Positions 37,122 through 49,426 of a stretch of DNA of 64,000 bases are shown here, one piece after another (position 1 is the first letter of the stretch; each line of letters opens with the position of its first letter). The position numbers and the translations under genes were made by a program. The notes under the pieces were generated by a model, which worked only from the letters and a program-made list of their open reading frames with translations, did not search any database and was not told the origin of the DNA. Source of the stretch: Diadema setosum (taxonomy: Eukaryota; Echinodermata; Echinoidea; Diadematoida; Diadematidae); the NCBI GenBank assembly GCA_033980235.1, contig CM067062.1, positions 18,072,301 through 18,136,300 of the forward strand, read 5' to 3'.

Positions 37122-38300
37122 AATTGTATTGGTATTTCAGTAAATTATTTCCTTTGATTCATGGATGGACGGAAGAGGGAATTCTAGAAGCAAAACATCA
37201 TATGGGATACTATTGGTCAACTGGGCTTTCTCTATTGTGGTCACATTTGGTGTGAATTTTGTATATTTTACCAAGGAGGTTTAAACAATGGAGTTCCAAC
37301 TGGCTGTAAACATTCACACAGCTGTCAGTTTTCTTTTGACGTACAAAAGAATTCCACAGGTGCATTTGTGACTTTGAGGATCAGGGTTCGATGCCGCCAT
37401 CTTTCCGAGCAGAGTTGACTCATTCGGAACGCTAACATAATGTCAGCTATATATTGTTTGTTTTTGTATTAAAGGAAATTAAATTTCAGCCAATGATAAG
37501 GCACATGAAAAAGAAAGTAACTCTTGTGTAGGATTATGTCAAATAGTGTAAATCTGAGCCATACGTTGTGGAAATATTTGAACTGCACCCTTACTGGAAA
37601 GTCAATTTTATCATCTTTGCAATCACTTCCGACAAATGAAACACTTCAAGTGTAATTCTTTATTGATTTATATGCTAGATCAGTGTAAAAACATGTAAAG
37701 TCAGATAATTTAAATTCTTATTTCATCAATTTTTGTGGAATTTTTATTCGCACATCCCTGTGCCTGTACCTTTATGTACCACTCATGTTTCATGAGACGG
37801 GACAGCGAAAAGTGATTACCATCATAAAGACATATCTTCCAATGAGAGTGACGAGTCATGATGCAATGCCACATGAATCTATTGTCTTCCTATCCGTGAG
37901 GCAGCTCCAGTTTAGCACATACTTCAAATATTTCTTAGTGGTCACATCAAACATGGGATCAAAGGGAATAACACCGTGGTTACTCCATCTCTTGAACCTC
38001 CTTGATTTTACTAACTTTGAAAAAAAAATGTGAATATTGATGGCAATTTTTTGTCAATCCTGGTCTCAGACAAAGAAATCAGTTTGTTTTGGAAAATGAT
38101 ATCATCACAATTCTGTTCTCATGGTTACTTGCTTCGATAATGAGAATACCAATTACAGGCTAATTACAGAAACTGGCTGAATTGTTACTGGGGCAAAGTA
38201 CGGAAGACTGATTACCTCGTCGGAGAGTGCCCCCCCCCCCCCCCTTAATCTGGACAGCTGCTGGAGGGTTCAGGTTTTTACTTCATTTGCTCTCTCCTCA
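37122..38300. other. No gene recognised
   Basis: AT-rich intronic DNA; a 17-base C run at 38228-38244. No exon or element recognised. Confidence 0.45.
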
Positions 38301-38463
38301 AGGGCAAGAAGCGACACACAATGGACTCTGATTATTTGATAACTGGAGAATGATGATTTAGATTCATATCTGGTCTAACTTGTTTCTGAGTCTATCATGG
38401 GTGGGGCAAGAAGGTGGCTAAAGATCACCACTACAGACTGACCACACCATCGGTTCCAAAAAT

Positions 38464-38494
<31 letters not shown>

Positions 38495-38530
38495 AAGAAG
38501 AAGAAGAAGAAGAAGAAGAAGAAGAAGAAG

Positions 38531-38562
<32 letters not shown>

Positions 38563-39125
38563 GAAGAAGAAGAAGATGAAGTAGCAGTAGAAGAAGAAGG
38601 AAAAAAAGAAGAAAAAGAAAAATAATAATAAGAAGAAGAAGATGCATGATAAAAATGTTTACACTTTTCATAATGAACTGAGTACCTTTGCACTCCATCT
38701 ACCCATAACCTTGCTGGACATTGGACATTATAGATGAAAATAAATCTACATGCACGTACATGATTTCAAGCATAATTTTCGGATATTTTGCTCTAACAGA
38801 GAAGAGATGACTAAGCTTCTAAAATGGACAAGTGAGTACCTTTGATGTCTCAAGTACCAGTCATTTGCTTCTGATTCTACTTCAGTGGGATTCAATTGGA
38901 AGGGAAAATTAGCATTTACAGGTTCTAGGAAGTTACTTAGTCATGTGGTAGATCATTTTCTGTGTCAACAGCCTCGTCCTTAACCTTGTAGATTCTCAAA
39001 GAGATATCCTCATCTTATTTAATTATGACTTGATGAGAGGGAGCGACACACAATTAGACTCTGATTATTTGAACTGGAGAATGATTTAGATTAATATCTG
39101 GTCTAACTTGTTTCTGAGTGCATTA
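38301..39125. repeat. Short direct duplication, two units about 730 bp apart
   Basis: The units at about 38310-38397 and 39042-39121 share GCGACACACAATGGACTCTG (one with AATTAGACTCTG), ATTATTTGA, ACTGGAGAATGAT and ATATCTGGTCTAACTTGTTT then CTGAGT. The GAA microsatellite lies between them. Confidence 0.65.
38464..38640. repeat. GAA trinucleotide microsatellite
   Basis: About 38 nearly pure AAG triplets followed by interrupted AAG/TAG/GATGAAG units. A long polypurine tract that can adopt triplex structure. The predicted poly-Ser and poly-Leu frames are artefacts. Confidence 0.95.
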
Positions 39126-40540
39126 TGCTGATATATTTTACAATTGCATTGAAAGTCTTTAAAAACTTATTTGTTGTGCTGTAATACAGCTTAAGTGATG
39201 TTTAGCTCTTAAAACCATAAAGCATTTGCTAAAATGGTGATCACCAGTATTGAGCTTTTTCTTCATTTCCAGTCTTCCATGCCCTTTGCCTGTTTTCACA
39301 CATAATGAAATTTGCACATTTCGTACTCACACTAAACAAAAACCTAAGAGAATGCATTCTGTAGATCCTTCCTTACCACCACCCCACCACCACCACCATC
39401 TTCACTTCAGTCCAACATCATTTGAGATGTTTTTACTGCCGAGATCGCCATCTAAAGCCGCATCTAGAGCCACAATCCCCTTCAAAACAAGTCACACATT
39501 CATGAGCTGTTGTGAGCGCATCACTTATAACTTGATCAGCAATGCAATCAACCTGCCAAAGGCTTTGCTGTGAATGCAGTCGCATATGCTATGAGTGGCA
39601 GCATTAAAGATTAGAGTTTCTTTTTGTTTATCTGTTCCTTTGTTTGTTTGTTTGTTTGTTTGTTTGTTTGTTTGTTTTTTAAATGCCAAAAAATAAAGTG
39701 TGGCTTGTGTGGTGGACCTTGGGAATATCTTTAGAAGAGATATCTGAGGATTTGTTTCTCTTCCATAAATTAATGTGTTAAATGTTGTATGCTTTGTTAT
39801 CAGCCTTCATTTTTATAATCAGATTCAATTTCATACCAAGAAAGGTAAAAAACAAATATCCCCAAAACATGAATATACATTCTTAAACAAACAAATACCA
39901 AAGAGGGTCATGGTATCAAAATTACAGGTTTTCTGTTTTACTTTATCACAGTGCTTACATGGTAATTGAACTATGCTCTAAAGAAAAAATGAAACTGAAG
40001 AACTGTCAGCTATCCTAAATCATGATTTGTGTATGCTGACAGTTTTACAGCAAGAATGCTGTAATTCACATCTGATATTGTGATGATTTGCCTGCTAAGG
40101 GCTACAACACTTCATGTTGCACAAGGTCATACAGACATGATTATGACAATAATGCCATGCATCAATTCAGTAATGTTCAATCTTTACACATACTTGACGA
40201 TTTCAATCTTATAGAAGCCATTGAACCAAGACACCACTTTATTTATTTTTAGATTAACTCATGATAATTTAATTTTCACATACAATGGTTACTTTCAAGC
40301 ATTTGAATAATGTAGCAGGGAAGGTAAGGGAGGATTTGTAATGCTCTCCTACTACGGCATGGGAATTCAAAATTTTATTCAAGGACCTGTTTCATCTAAA
40401 GCCTGGATTAACGGCTGAAATACAGAGTACAAGTGAATTTGAATCTAATTCTGTAAAGATGCCAGCTCACTTGTCTCATTCTAGAAAGAGGCATTACATC
40501 ACAGGTTACTGGAACATGTTTGTTTGTCTTTTTCGCTGTG
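39126..40540. other. No gene recognised; TTTG repeat inside
   Basis: AT-rich DNA with a TTTG/TGTT tetranucleotide run at 39640-39676. The 39250-39573 open frame is repeat-like (His/Pro from CCACCA) and lacks splice support. Confidence 0.45.
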
Positions 40541-40541
40541 G

Positions 40542-40594
40542 ATGCAAATTAGAGTGCATCAATTGAGCCTTAAAGAGCTGTTGCCTAGCAACAG
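40542..40594. promoter_or_regulatory. POU octamer plus RFX X-box palindrome
   Basis: ATGCAAAT (40542-40549, continuing TTAG) is an exact octamer. CTGTTGCCTAGCAACAG (40578-40594) is a perfect inverted repeat containing the RFX X-box form GTTGCC-N-AGCAAC. The two are 28 bp apart in otherwise unique intronic DNA. Enhancer function is inference. Confidence 0.4.
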
Positions 40595-40710
40595 GGTAGG
40601 AGGAGGGAAATAGATGCCCTCTGCCCCATCAAAGAGGAGTCATTAACACTTATACCATCATGTGAATATGTGCACATGCAAACACAGCTGGAACAGACCT
40701 CCCTTAAAGT

Positions 40711-40801
40711 TAACCTGTTGAAGACGAGTCCCAAGTACACTCACACAGATGTCGATGGGAAATGCACATTGTAGGAAAATTAGCTCATCCTAAACAGGTT
40801 A
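40711..40801 (+). mobile_element. 91-bp TIR element, copy 4
   Basis: TAACCTGTTGAAGACGAGTC at the left and CATCCTAAACAGGTTA at the right. The internal GAGTATACTC palindrome is degraded (AAGTACACTC). TCGATGGGAAATGCACATTG is shared. Confidence 0.65.
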
Positions 40802-41676
40802 AAGACAATTAATCTGGACCTTTTAAAATTGTTCCTGATATATGATGCGGTTTTTGGTACCCTGGGATACAGAGTAGAAATCCACCATGTTGTTGAATTA
40901 TCTTCTTTTTTTTTCTCATTGTGCTCTGGGTTACCAAAAAATATGCAACAGTAGTTCTGAATGCTTTATGGATGAGAATTTTGTTGCAGCAACAAGCTCA
41001 GCAGTAAAGCAGCCATCATAACATGAGCACTCATCAAACACTACACACAGACAGCAGTACCATACAATAAAATAAGTTATCATGATGTTATCCTTGACTT
41101 TGAAACCAAGCGATGAATAGGAAGCAAAATGCTGATGGACAGAAATTTATGAGGAATTTCCAGAACAAATAAAACAAGACCCAATGCCAGCATACTTGTG
41201 ATTATAAACTTTAAGAACTCCCTAACCCCCTCCCCCCCCCAAAAAAAAAAAAGTAAAATGAATGGTTTCCCGTTACCTCTGTTGCAATGAAAACACCAAG
41301 AAACTTGTATCAAGTATAGTGGAGCAAAAAGAAAAAGAAATGGCACAAGCAGATGAGGAAATCGACTATCAAAACTAGCTTTGTTACTTTGAAAATCAAA
41401 TGAAGCTTTATGACAGCATGCACCATAACATGGTAATGATTGAGGCAAGAGAGAAATATATGCTGTGCATTATCATCGAGACATATACTCTACCTACAGA
41501 CTGCAGACTCTTGAGGAAAAAAATGTCATTAGGTGACAGAGTATATTTGGATAAAAAGAATGCAACCAACATTCAACAGGAATTCAGGCAAAATTTTTGT
41601 CTCCAATCTTCATGACTGGTGCCACATTTTTAAAAGTGGAGGGGACCAGTTTATATTTCTGGTGCCACTTCCTGTT

Positions 41677-41707
<31 letters not shown>

Positions 41708-41913
41708 CAGCTGACAAGCATTTTTTTTTTCTGGCGCCACTTCCGGGGTACAAAAAAAGTTGGGTCCCTAAGTGGCTAGACCCTCTGGGTTCTTATGTAT
41801 TATTCAAAGAAAACGTGGGGGGGGGGTGAGCAGACAAGCAGTCAGCAAATAAAAACAGTGTTATCACTTGGCTTGAGATTGTCCACAGGAGTGGATGAAA
41901 GCTCAGCCACAAA
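40802..41913. other. No gene recognised
   Basis: AT-rich DNA with GTTTTT-type low-complexity runs (41670-41705) and several homopolymers. GGTGCCAC...TTCCTG and GGCGCCACTTCCGG around 41660 and 41740 are similar to each other (short duplication). No exon recognised. Confidence 0.4.
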
Positions 41914-42785
41914 AGGCGTGTCTTCATCAGCCCGAAGTTCAAACTAGCGGGACATTTTGCGGTCTTAGAAAATAGCCCGATACAGCGAATGTGCGTCTTC
42001 ATCAGCTCGAACAGCCTGCTTCGGGAAATTAGTCCGAAAATTGACGCATGCGCACTTTGCAATATTATTCTGCCTGGCTCGCGGTTCGAAAGTGGATTTC
42101 CCCGCTCAAAATCTCCTATATCACCGTATGTACGATTCTACAACCAGGGAGGTGAGCAGTACAGCAAATTCTCTCCAAAGGGATATTACTAACGCTACTC
42201 TTTCTTCTGTCCAGTGAGGCATCTTATATGAAATTAACGAAGTGCAATGTTTAAACAAATCCAAAATGCACACAATCTGCAAGAATCTTCAGCTAAGGTA
42301 TGAATAGAGTGGACCAGAAGAAGAAGTTTAAAAAAAAAAAAAAAAAAAAAAAAACAGCCAGCATGCACGGCACTGAGTTTTAATAGGGAGGTGAGAGAAA
42401 TAACCTCCCTGGTTTTAAAGATGACAACAACAGTAGGCCTATAGTACACACATGTGATCCTTGAATACACCGTGCGTGTAATGTACTATACACAATCACT
42501 AGCTGCTTGTACATGCGCTTACCTTTGCCAGCTGGCTAACCAGAAGCGTGGAGGGATCGAGAAAATTTCGGGCTGATGGAGACGCACCCAAGATAGCGCG
42601 CTATTTCACGAATTAGCGCTCTAGTTGACGAACTAGACCAAGATTTTGGAGGAAATTTTCCCAATCAAATAGCGCGCTATCTGCGTCTTCACTACACAGA
42701 TAGCGCGCTATTTTGACATCGGACTAGTTTGGTAACCGCAAGATAGCGCGCTATCTTGAAACTTCGGGCTGATGAAGACACGCCT
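41914..42785. mobile_element. Nested TIR element with GCGC palindromes
   Basis: Outer ends AGGCGTGTCTTCATCAGCCC and its exact complement GGGCTGATGAAGACACGCCT, flanked by AAA on both sides. An inner pair of similar ends occurs at about 41989 (TGTGCGTCTTCATCAGCTCG) and 42566 (TTCGGGCTGATGGAGACGCA). The right part has four copies of ATAGCGCGCTAT (42593, 42669, 42700, 42743). A further foldback with GGGAGGT/ACCTCCC ends and a 25-base A run occupies the middle. No transposase remnant. Confidence 0.65.
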
Positions 42786-44818
42786 AAAGTAGCTACAGGT
42801 CGGTAGAAGCCGTTATAAAGTTATTAGTTGCCATTTCTGCCATGTGCTCATATGAAAATTAGTGTTGTGAAGATCAGTTGTGTGACATCTACTGCAGATA
42901 TGTAAGTCTGTGGCTGAACTATGAACTTAAGAAGGAAAAAGTGGCACCTTTGTCAATAGATGCATTGCAAAAGCATAAACTATTCTCATCACACAGTGAG
43001 AAACATGTACATCAAATTTCACATTAAAGCAACTATTCAACATTAGGGAGCAGTAATTTAAAAAAAATGTTCAAATTATCACATAAGGCATATTGTATGT
43101 ATAATTCAGTTTATAACAAAACACCCTATTACACAAAAATATCACAATAAAGCCACAAATTAAAGGAGATATCACGAATTTTCTCAATAATGTGCCACAG
43201 TGATGGTTAATTCTAGAAATTCTAGTTTTCAATAAAACTATTGTTCACATTTTACGTATTCAACAATACTTAGCATTGATTATACTGATTAACATTTTCA
43301 TATTGGTTATTTTTATTCTAAACTCACATTTTGAAACTATTTTGAAGCACGTAAGCATTTTTTCTTTTCATCTGCAAAAGTTAGCAAAGGGGCGTTAATG
43401 TGATCACCGTTGCTATGGATCAAAAAAATTAGCATAAATGTCCTGTTTATGTGGAGCCAATGAGTTCAGAGAGGAAAGATAAACCAGAATGAGTTGCAGC
43501 GTAATGTCATCGCAGTATTTTTTGTCTCTTATCTTGCCTCGGGGACTCTCGAGGGAAAAATAATCAGGCTCAAAATAATCTGTAGTGATTATCTTTAGCC
43601 ACGGGCTCTGCGGTGACACATGTGTACGTATATGGCCAGCCAAGAGCGGATGCATTCATGAGTTGACATTTAAAGTGTGTGCTGTGTGGATTGGTATGTC
43701 AATTCTAATATATTGTAAATATTGCACTTACTTCCAGACATCAACACACAACAACCGTCATTATACGTGACCGCCATAGTTCAGTCTGCCTCGTAATAGT
43801 ATCACACTAAATGAATGTTTCTACTGAGCCTTTGACATTTTGAGCATCCAACAGGGTTGTGGATCAGGCATCAGTGCCAAGAAAAATGAACATGTCTTGT
43901 TGCTTTTTTTCACTGCCTTTGGGTTTAATCAGTACTTGGGAGAAGAGGTTAGCACAGAGTACTGAAATCTCCCTGGTTTTCCTCTAGGCAAATCCTACGT
44001 AATGAGTTCATCATAATTAGTATCCTACGGCCGAGACAGCACTATAAGCCAGTCTCCCTGTGGTATAGATCATCAGGCTGGGATGTACAATCATTGTACG
44101 ATTTCTGAAGTATTATCTTAAGTACTGCCTGGAACACAGAACATTCATACCAAAGTCATTACAAAGTATCTTCGTGTTTCCATCCATCAGAAACAGCGTT
44201 ATTTCATGCCACTGCCCTCGTTGTTGTTATTGTTGCTGTTGTTGTTTTCAGTCTACTTCTTCACAGGCCATACAATTCTTTTTTTTAAACGTTTTTAATT
44301 GGCAACAGAATTTTTAATATGTTTTTGATGTCTATAGACGTTTGATTACAGTCTCCAATAGGTCAGCAACAAACACCAGAGAGAGGGGGGGTGGAAGGTT
44401 CTGACTTGGGGGGGGGGGGGGGGAGGGGGCACTGCAAGTACTGTAAGCCAAGTTGTAATTGATTTCGAATATCAACTGTAAATACTGACTGCAAAGTTGC
44501 ACATACCTATGGTACCCCATTTCAAAGTTGCAACTGATTTGGGGAGGGAGGATTTGCAATTATTGACTCTAACTTTCTTGCCACAGAATCGATCAATTGC
44601 AAGACTTGAAATTGATTTTGGGGATTGGAAACAGATCACAACTAGGAATGTAAAGTATGACTTGTTGTTTAGCAAATTTCTATTGGTGCTGTTTCAGGCA
44701 ATCATAATTATCATGATTGCTTCTATTGACATGATGCTGAAATTAACAATTGGCTCAGGGTATGAAGCAAAGGTAATCAAAACAACATCAATGTCAGTTA
44801 CGCAGAGTGGTGAAAGGG
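42786..44818. other. No gene recognised
   Basis: AT-rich DNA. The block at 43480-43640 is of higher complexity and open on the minus strand (80 codons), but has no splice or motif support. A G-run occurs at 44409-44422. Possible conserved noncoding DNA at 44000-44110. Confidence 0.4.
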
Positions 44819-45195
44819 AAGGTGTGGTTGCGATCTTACACATTTCATTTGTAGAGGGAGACAAACCTAAGAAAATTCACATCTTAATCTTCACCCCACT
44901 GCTTAATAATCTCTTGTTTTCATTAATGCTTTGTCCATCTTGGACTACGTAACATAACAATATTGGAATTTTGGAGCTTAAACAAGCTTGGAGCTTGTTC
45001 CAAGTTCATCGTGTCACTGCCGGCAACCATGGATAGCCTGGTGGTAGTGTCGCTGCCCGGAAAGCAGTAGATGACAGCTTCGAATCCCGTGGTTCCTTTT
45101 TTCCAACATGTTTGTTAAATTGTAGATCAGCAGTTGCGATCTTACAAATTTCATTTGTAGAGGGAGACAAACTGAAGAAAATTCACACCTTTATG
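44819..45195. repeat. Direct duplication flanking a tRNA-like segment
   Basis: The units 44825-44888 and 45129-45190 share GTTGCGATCTTACA, ATTTCATTTGTAGAGGGAGA, CAAAC and AAGAAAATTCACA. The tRNA-like head at 45034 lies between them, so the pair could be the product of an insertion with unequal exchange. Confidence 0.6.
45034..45105 (+). mobile_element. tRNA-like SINE head
   Basis: A-box-like TAGCCTGGTGGTAGTGTCG (45034-45052) and B-box-like GCTTCGAATCCC (45077-45088) are correctly spaced for a tRNA and followed by a T run (45097-45102), a Pol III terminator. The arms do not form a clear cloverleaf, so a SINE head or tRNA pseudogene is more likely than a functional tRNA. Confidence 0.45.
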
Positions 45196-47700
45196 TCAAT
45201 GTTGTTTAAGCATCAGTTTGTAATTATTCTTATTTCTGATGTGCTGTTCGATCTTTTACTGTTTCCCTTGTGGTTTGATATGCATTTAATTGATAAAGTC
45301 ATAATTAAGAATTACATGAGAACTGACATCAAAACAAATACCAGGTTGAAACCTTCAGCATTTAAATCTTGTGTGACTGTATGTCTATATGTGTGTGCAT
45401 GTGTGTGTGAGAGTGCATGTGTGTGTGTGAGTAAAGGTGTGTGTGTGTATGTGTGTGAGTGTGTGCGTATATCTTTTGCCTGGTTTGTATCACCTTGCAT
45501 CAACCTTTTCTCCCATTTCATCTCCGACAAGAATTAGGTTAAATTTTACTTCACCAGTCAGCGTTGGTACAGCTTGACATTGCAGGAAACCTCTACGCAC
45601 TGAAGTATTAGTAACCACATCTGAGGCACAGAATAAGAGTTACTAACGGTACAAGAAACGCTAAATGATATCTTCCAATTCACTTCACACATCACTCAGA
45701 CATTTCTTCTCTCGGTAACCAAAGAAAAGGTTAAGAAAAATAGGAGGAAAAAATTCAAATGTAACCATAGTAACGACTCCCTCATAACGTCTTCCAGTAA
45801 TGACATATTGCGTTGTGAAAAGAATGGCTGCAATGCATCAAGAATGGCTATACAGGAAATAAGTATTTTTCTTTCCCCAATGAAAGTGCTTCTTACACTT
45901 GTTCCCAAGACATGCACACATACAGTGCTTGCCCTTCTTAGACAGCTTGAAGAAAAATAATCCCTGTATCTTCAAAAGAAAAGATTTGGATACTAAAAAT
46001 TCAGAAGATGTTTTCATGTCATATCCTTAAGATTTTAATTTATATGGCTTGCATAAGTCCTTAATTAAAATCCATGGGTAATTTATTTGTCTATCTACAG
46101 GGCACTTCTATTCAAAATAGTATTCATTAGATGCAAACATCATACCAAGTGGAAAAATACAAAACAAAGACAACACCAAAGTAAGTTTAACTCTCAGCGA
46201 AACATGCCCTCATAATGCAATTGACATCACACAGATATATGTCACTGACAATAGTGAACGGGTTAAACACCCATCACAAAAATTGCTGTAAATTTTTTTT
46301 TTAGATATCAACCAAGTGTAAGACTTCACAAACATTCACCTAACTTTTACACCTAGGATATTTCTAGGCAGGTAGACTGTTTGATTGTGATTAATTCCCA
46401 AAGATGGAAGGTGAAGAAAGTGGTGGGGGTTTGGAGCAGATTTTTTTTTTTCTTGTGTCAGTTTGGGGGCACTCTAATCATTCTTGCTAACTGGCAAAGA
46501 TTAGATGTACACCTAAAACAAACAAACAAATAAACAAACAAACATGCAAACCAACCAACAATCAATCAATCACACAAATAAACAAACAAACAAACAAGGA
46601 AATTTTATTCTAACAGGATTCTAATAGCAAGTCATTGCCAGTATGCATACATAGAGCACACATTATACACTCTTTCTCTTCAAATTAAGCACATGCTGGA
46701 AGTGAAGACAGAATGAATAACTACTTACCAAAAAAAAGCTGTAGACATCCCAATTAATAGCCATGATTCTTATGCTCTTATGACTCACCAGAAAAAAAGT
46801 ACTCCCCAATGACTGTCAAGCTAAATCATGCAATGTGATTGATAATATGAAGAAAAAAAAAAAACTGATTAATAACCATTTCCATGATTAGGCCTCCTCT
46901 CTCTCATGACTCCTTCCCTTCATTTTTCCCCCCTGAAATTCTCATTAACTTTGCACAGAACTCGCCAGTTTGCTGATGGCATAGGGGTAACACAAATAAG
47001 GATAAGAAAGTGTTTAAATGCTTGGCAATGCACTGTACAGCAAGTAATTTCCAACCTACTCTGTAGATTAAATATTGAATACTGTAGAAAAATGAAATCT
47101 ACTACATAGAATATTTAGAAGATTCCTGGGCCTCACGTTTAATCTCTTATTTTCTCTTTCTCTCTCTTTCTTTCTCGTTATTCATCAACCTTAATTGCTT
47201 TCTCAATTTTGCGAGCGATTTTTTTTTTCTTCTGTTGCTGCACGTGAGATTTGCCATCCGTCTCTATGCAGGAATTCAAGACGTACTGCTGTCTCGAAGA
47301 TATTGGCAAGAGAAAGATGCGTGATTCTCTCCTGTTGGACAAACAATCACTATCAAGGGATATGAATGGATCTCAATGTGGCGTCTTGACAAGATTCATT
47401 CGGCCAAAACTCAGCTCTCCGTCGAACGCGTGGCATCACATTGTGACTTCTGTTTCCTCTATTCCATCACCTTCCGCAGAAATATTGCTTCGCGGCCGAA
47501 TGATACGACAAAACTTGTCCTGTGTTTCAGCAAATAATAGCAGCATTCACTCAAGTGAAAACAGCCTGAGTTTGCAGAGGAAAATTGTGCGATGCATGGG
47601 ATGTGAGAAGGCAACATTCAGCCTGTCCAACTGCAAGGTTCTAGATATTATCACACAAAAAAAGACATGGAAGGATTTGAGACGGATCTAAAAAATTAAT
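45196..47700. other. No confirmed gene
   Basis: AT-rich DNA with TG-rich repeats at 45380-45470 and CAAA repeats at 46516-46598. A plus-strand frame of 146 codons at 47251-47691 (MPSVSMQEFKTYCC start) is richer in composition over 47270-47560, but shows no recognisable domain or splice context. Confidence 0.35.
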
Positions 47701-47791
47701 CAACCCATTGAAGACGAGTCCTGAGTATACTCGGGCAAGTGTCTATGGGAAATGCGTGTTGTAGTAACATTAGCCCGTCCTCAATCGGTTA
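47701..47791 (+). mobile_element. 91-bp TIR element, copy 5
   Basis: Left CAACCCATTGAAGACGAGTC, right CCGTCCTCAATCGGTTA, with CTGAGTATACTCGGGCAAGT and GTCTATGGGAAATGCGTGTT between. The best-preserved body of the five. Confidence 0.75.
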
Positions 47792-48762
47792 CGAAGGCAC
47801 AAACTCTTACAGTAACTGATTTGCAGTCTTTGGTGTACAGCGTACAGTGGATAAAGTTGACACTACTAGAAATAACCTTATCAAGTATAAATATTATGTA
47901 CAGGTACATTATGGATTATTAATATTACAGATTATATTAATATAGATTATTAATATTACAGATGATATTATTATAGATTATATATTATAGTACAAATATT
48001 ATTTGCTACTTTCTGCTCCTCAACAAGGGAGGTAAACATCTACTCTGGTACTGGTATAAGTGGGGTGTTGTCTTCATGTCAGATGAAAATGATAAAACCA
48101 CGGCTGTAAAGCATGTTATGATTCAAAATCCTTCTTGTACTGAGAAACCTGTCATCTAAGACAAAAAATGGAGAAAAAAAAATCAAGTATTAAAATTATC
48201 ATCAATATCTGAGGTGGAACAAAAGTAGTTCTCTCCCCCACCCTCCCTCTCTTTTGCTCTCTCTTTCTTTCTCTCTCTCTCTCTCTGACTTTCTTTTTCT
48301 TCCTTTTCTTCTTTATTCTCTGTTTTTCTATTCCTCTCTCTAAAATGTCCTTCAAGAAAAAAAAAAAAAGCTTGGTGTTTTCCCAGCCACTTTCTCAAGA
48401 TTTTTCCATTTGCAGTGATTTCATACTTTTTTTCCTACTTGTATTCTTCTCCATTATCCAGTATTTTTGTACCTGTGATGCAATATATTTCTTCTCTCTT
48501 TCTTTCTATATTTTCAGAAATTGTCATTTATCTATTTCTCTCTTCTTACATCATATCTCTTAGCACAAAGTAAATGGCCTTTTTGTGATCTATTTTCATT
48601 TTCCTTTTCTGAATTTTTCCCATGATGTCCAAAATAATCTGTAAATAGATTCTGCACAACCTCAGTCTGGACAGAAGAGATGCAGTATTAGTTATTCTCT
48701 GCACATACAGTTTGTACATATCTATTTTTATCTATTCAATTATCATTATTCTTTCTTTTTTT
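47792..48762. other. No gene recognised; CT-rich tract
   Basis: AT-rich DNA with short TATTAATATTACAGAT repeats (47930-47990) and a polypyrimidine CTCTCTTTCTTTCTCTCT tract (48250-48340). The charged Arg/Glu frame on the other strand is a translation of that tract. Confidence 0.45.
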
Positions 48763-49426
48763 TCATTTCAATTCAATTCAATTTATTTTCATTTTTCTCA
48801 ATGAAGGAATGTACATCAAATATAATAAAAACATAGTGAATCATAATATCCGGCTTGGATGTACAGTAAATTAATGTAAGCATGTAAAACATATAGCGGT
48901 CAATCATCGTACGTTTGGTTCTATGTATTTATTCTAAAGAAATATGATGGAACCTACTTAAAAGCAAGCTTGTTAAGCGTAGGTCCCAAATTCTGAACAG
49001 AGTGTAAAGATGAGGAGCACGGATGCAACGTAGGACCAAAATAAAGAGAAACAAAAATGAAAGGCAAAAATACCTGGGGAACTAACAGAATCTTCTCAAT
49101 ACATTAATAGTGATATACAGACAACCACATTCTGCAGATGTAAGAACAGCTGATTTAACAATGTTGACAATAGTGTAATAATATGATTTGAATAATGGTG
49201 AAAAGAGAACAACTCGACATGCGAGTCCTCGGAGGAGATACGGGAAACCTAAAGAGTGAACATACAAGTACTAACATTCAAAGAAGAATTGGAATTAGAA
49301 TTAGAATTACCAGCCAGTATAGCACTGAGGGGAATACAACAAGCCAGCTGTTCACGCGTTCCGAAGTCTTAGGGTACGAAAAAGGGTACTGGTGTGAAGG
49401 AATTTAAGAGCGCAAATAGAGAGGCT

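Noticed and set aside
38375..38698. Poly-Ser and poly-Leu frames
   Set aside because: Products of the GAA triplet microsatellite.
43413..43655. Minus-strand frame of 80 codons with complex composition
   Set aside because: No acceptor or donor in suitable phase, no motif; may be conserved noncoding DNA.
44497..44952. Plus-strand frame of 151 codons
   Set aside because: Overlaps a local duplicated repeat and shows no motif or splice context.
47251..47691. Plus-strand frame of 146 codons
   Set aside because: No recognisable domain, no splice signals, and the reverse strand is interrupted by stops. Kept only as an uncharacterised region.
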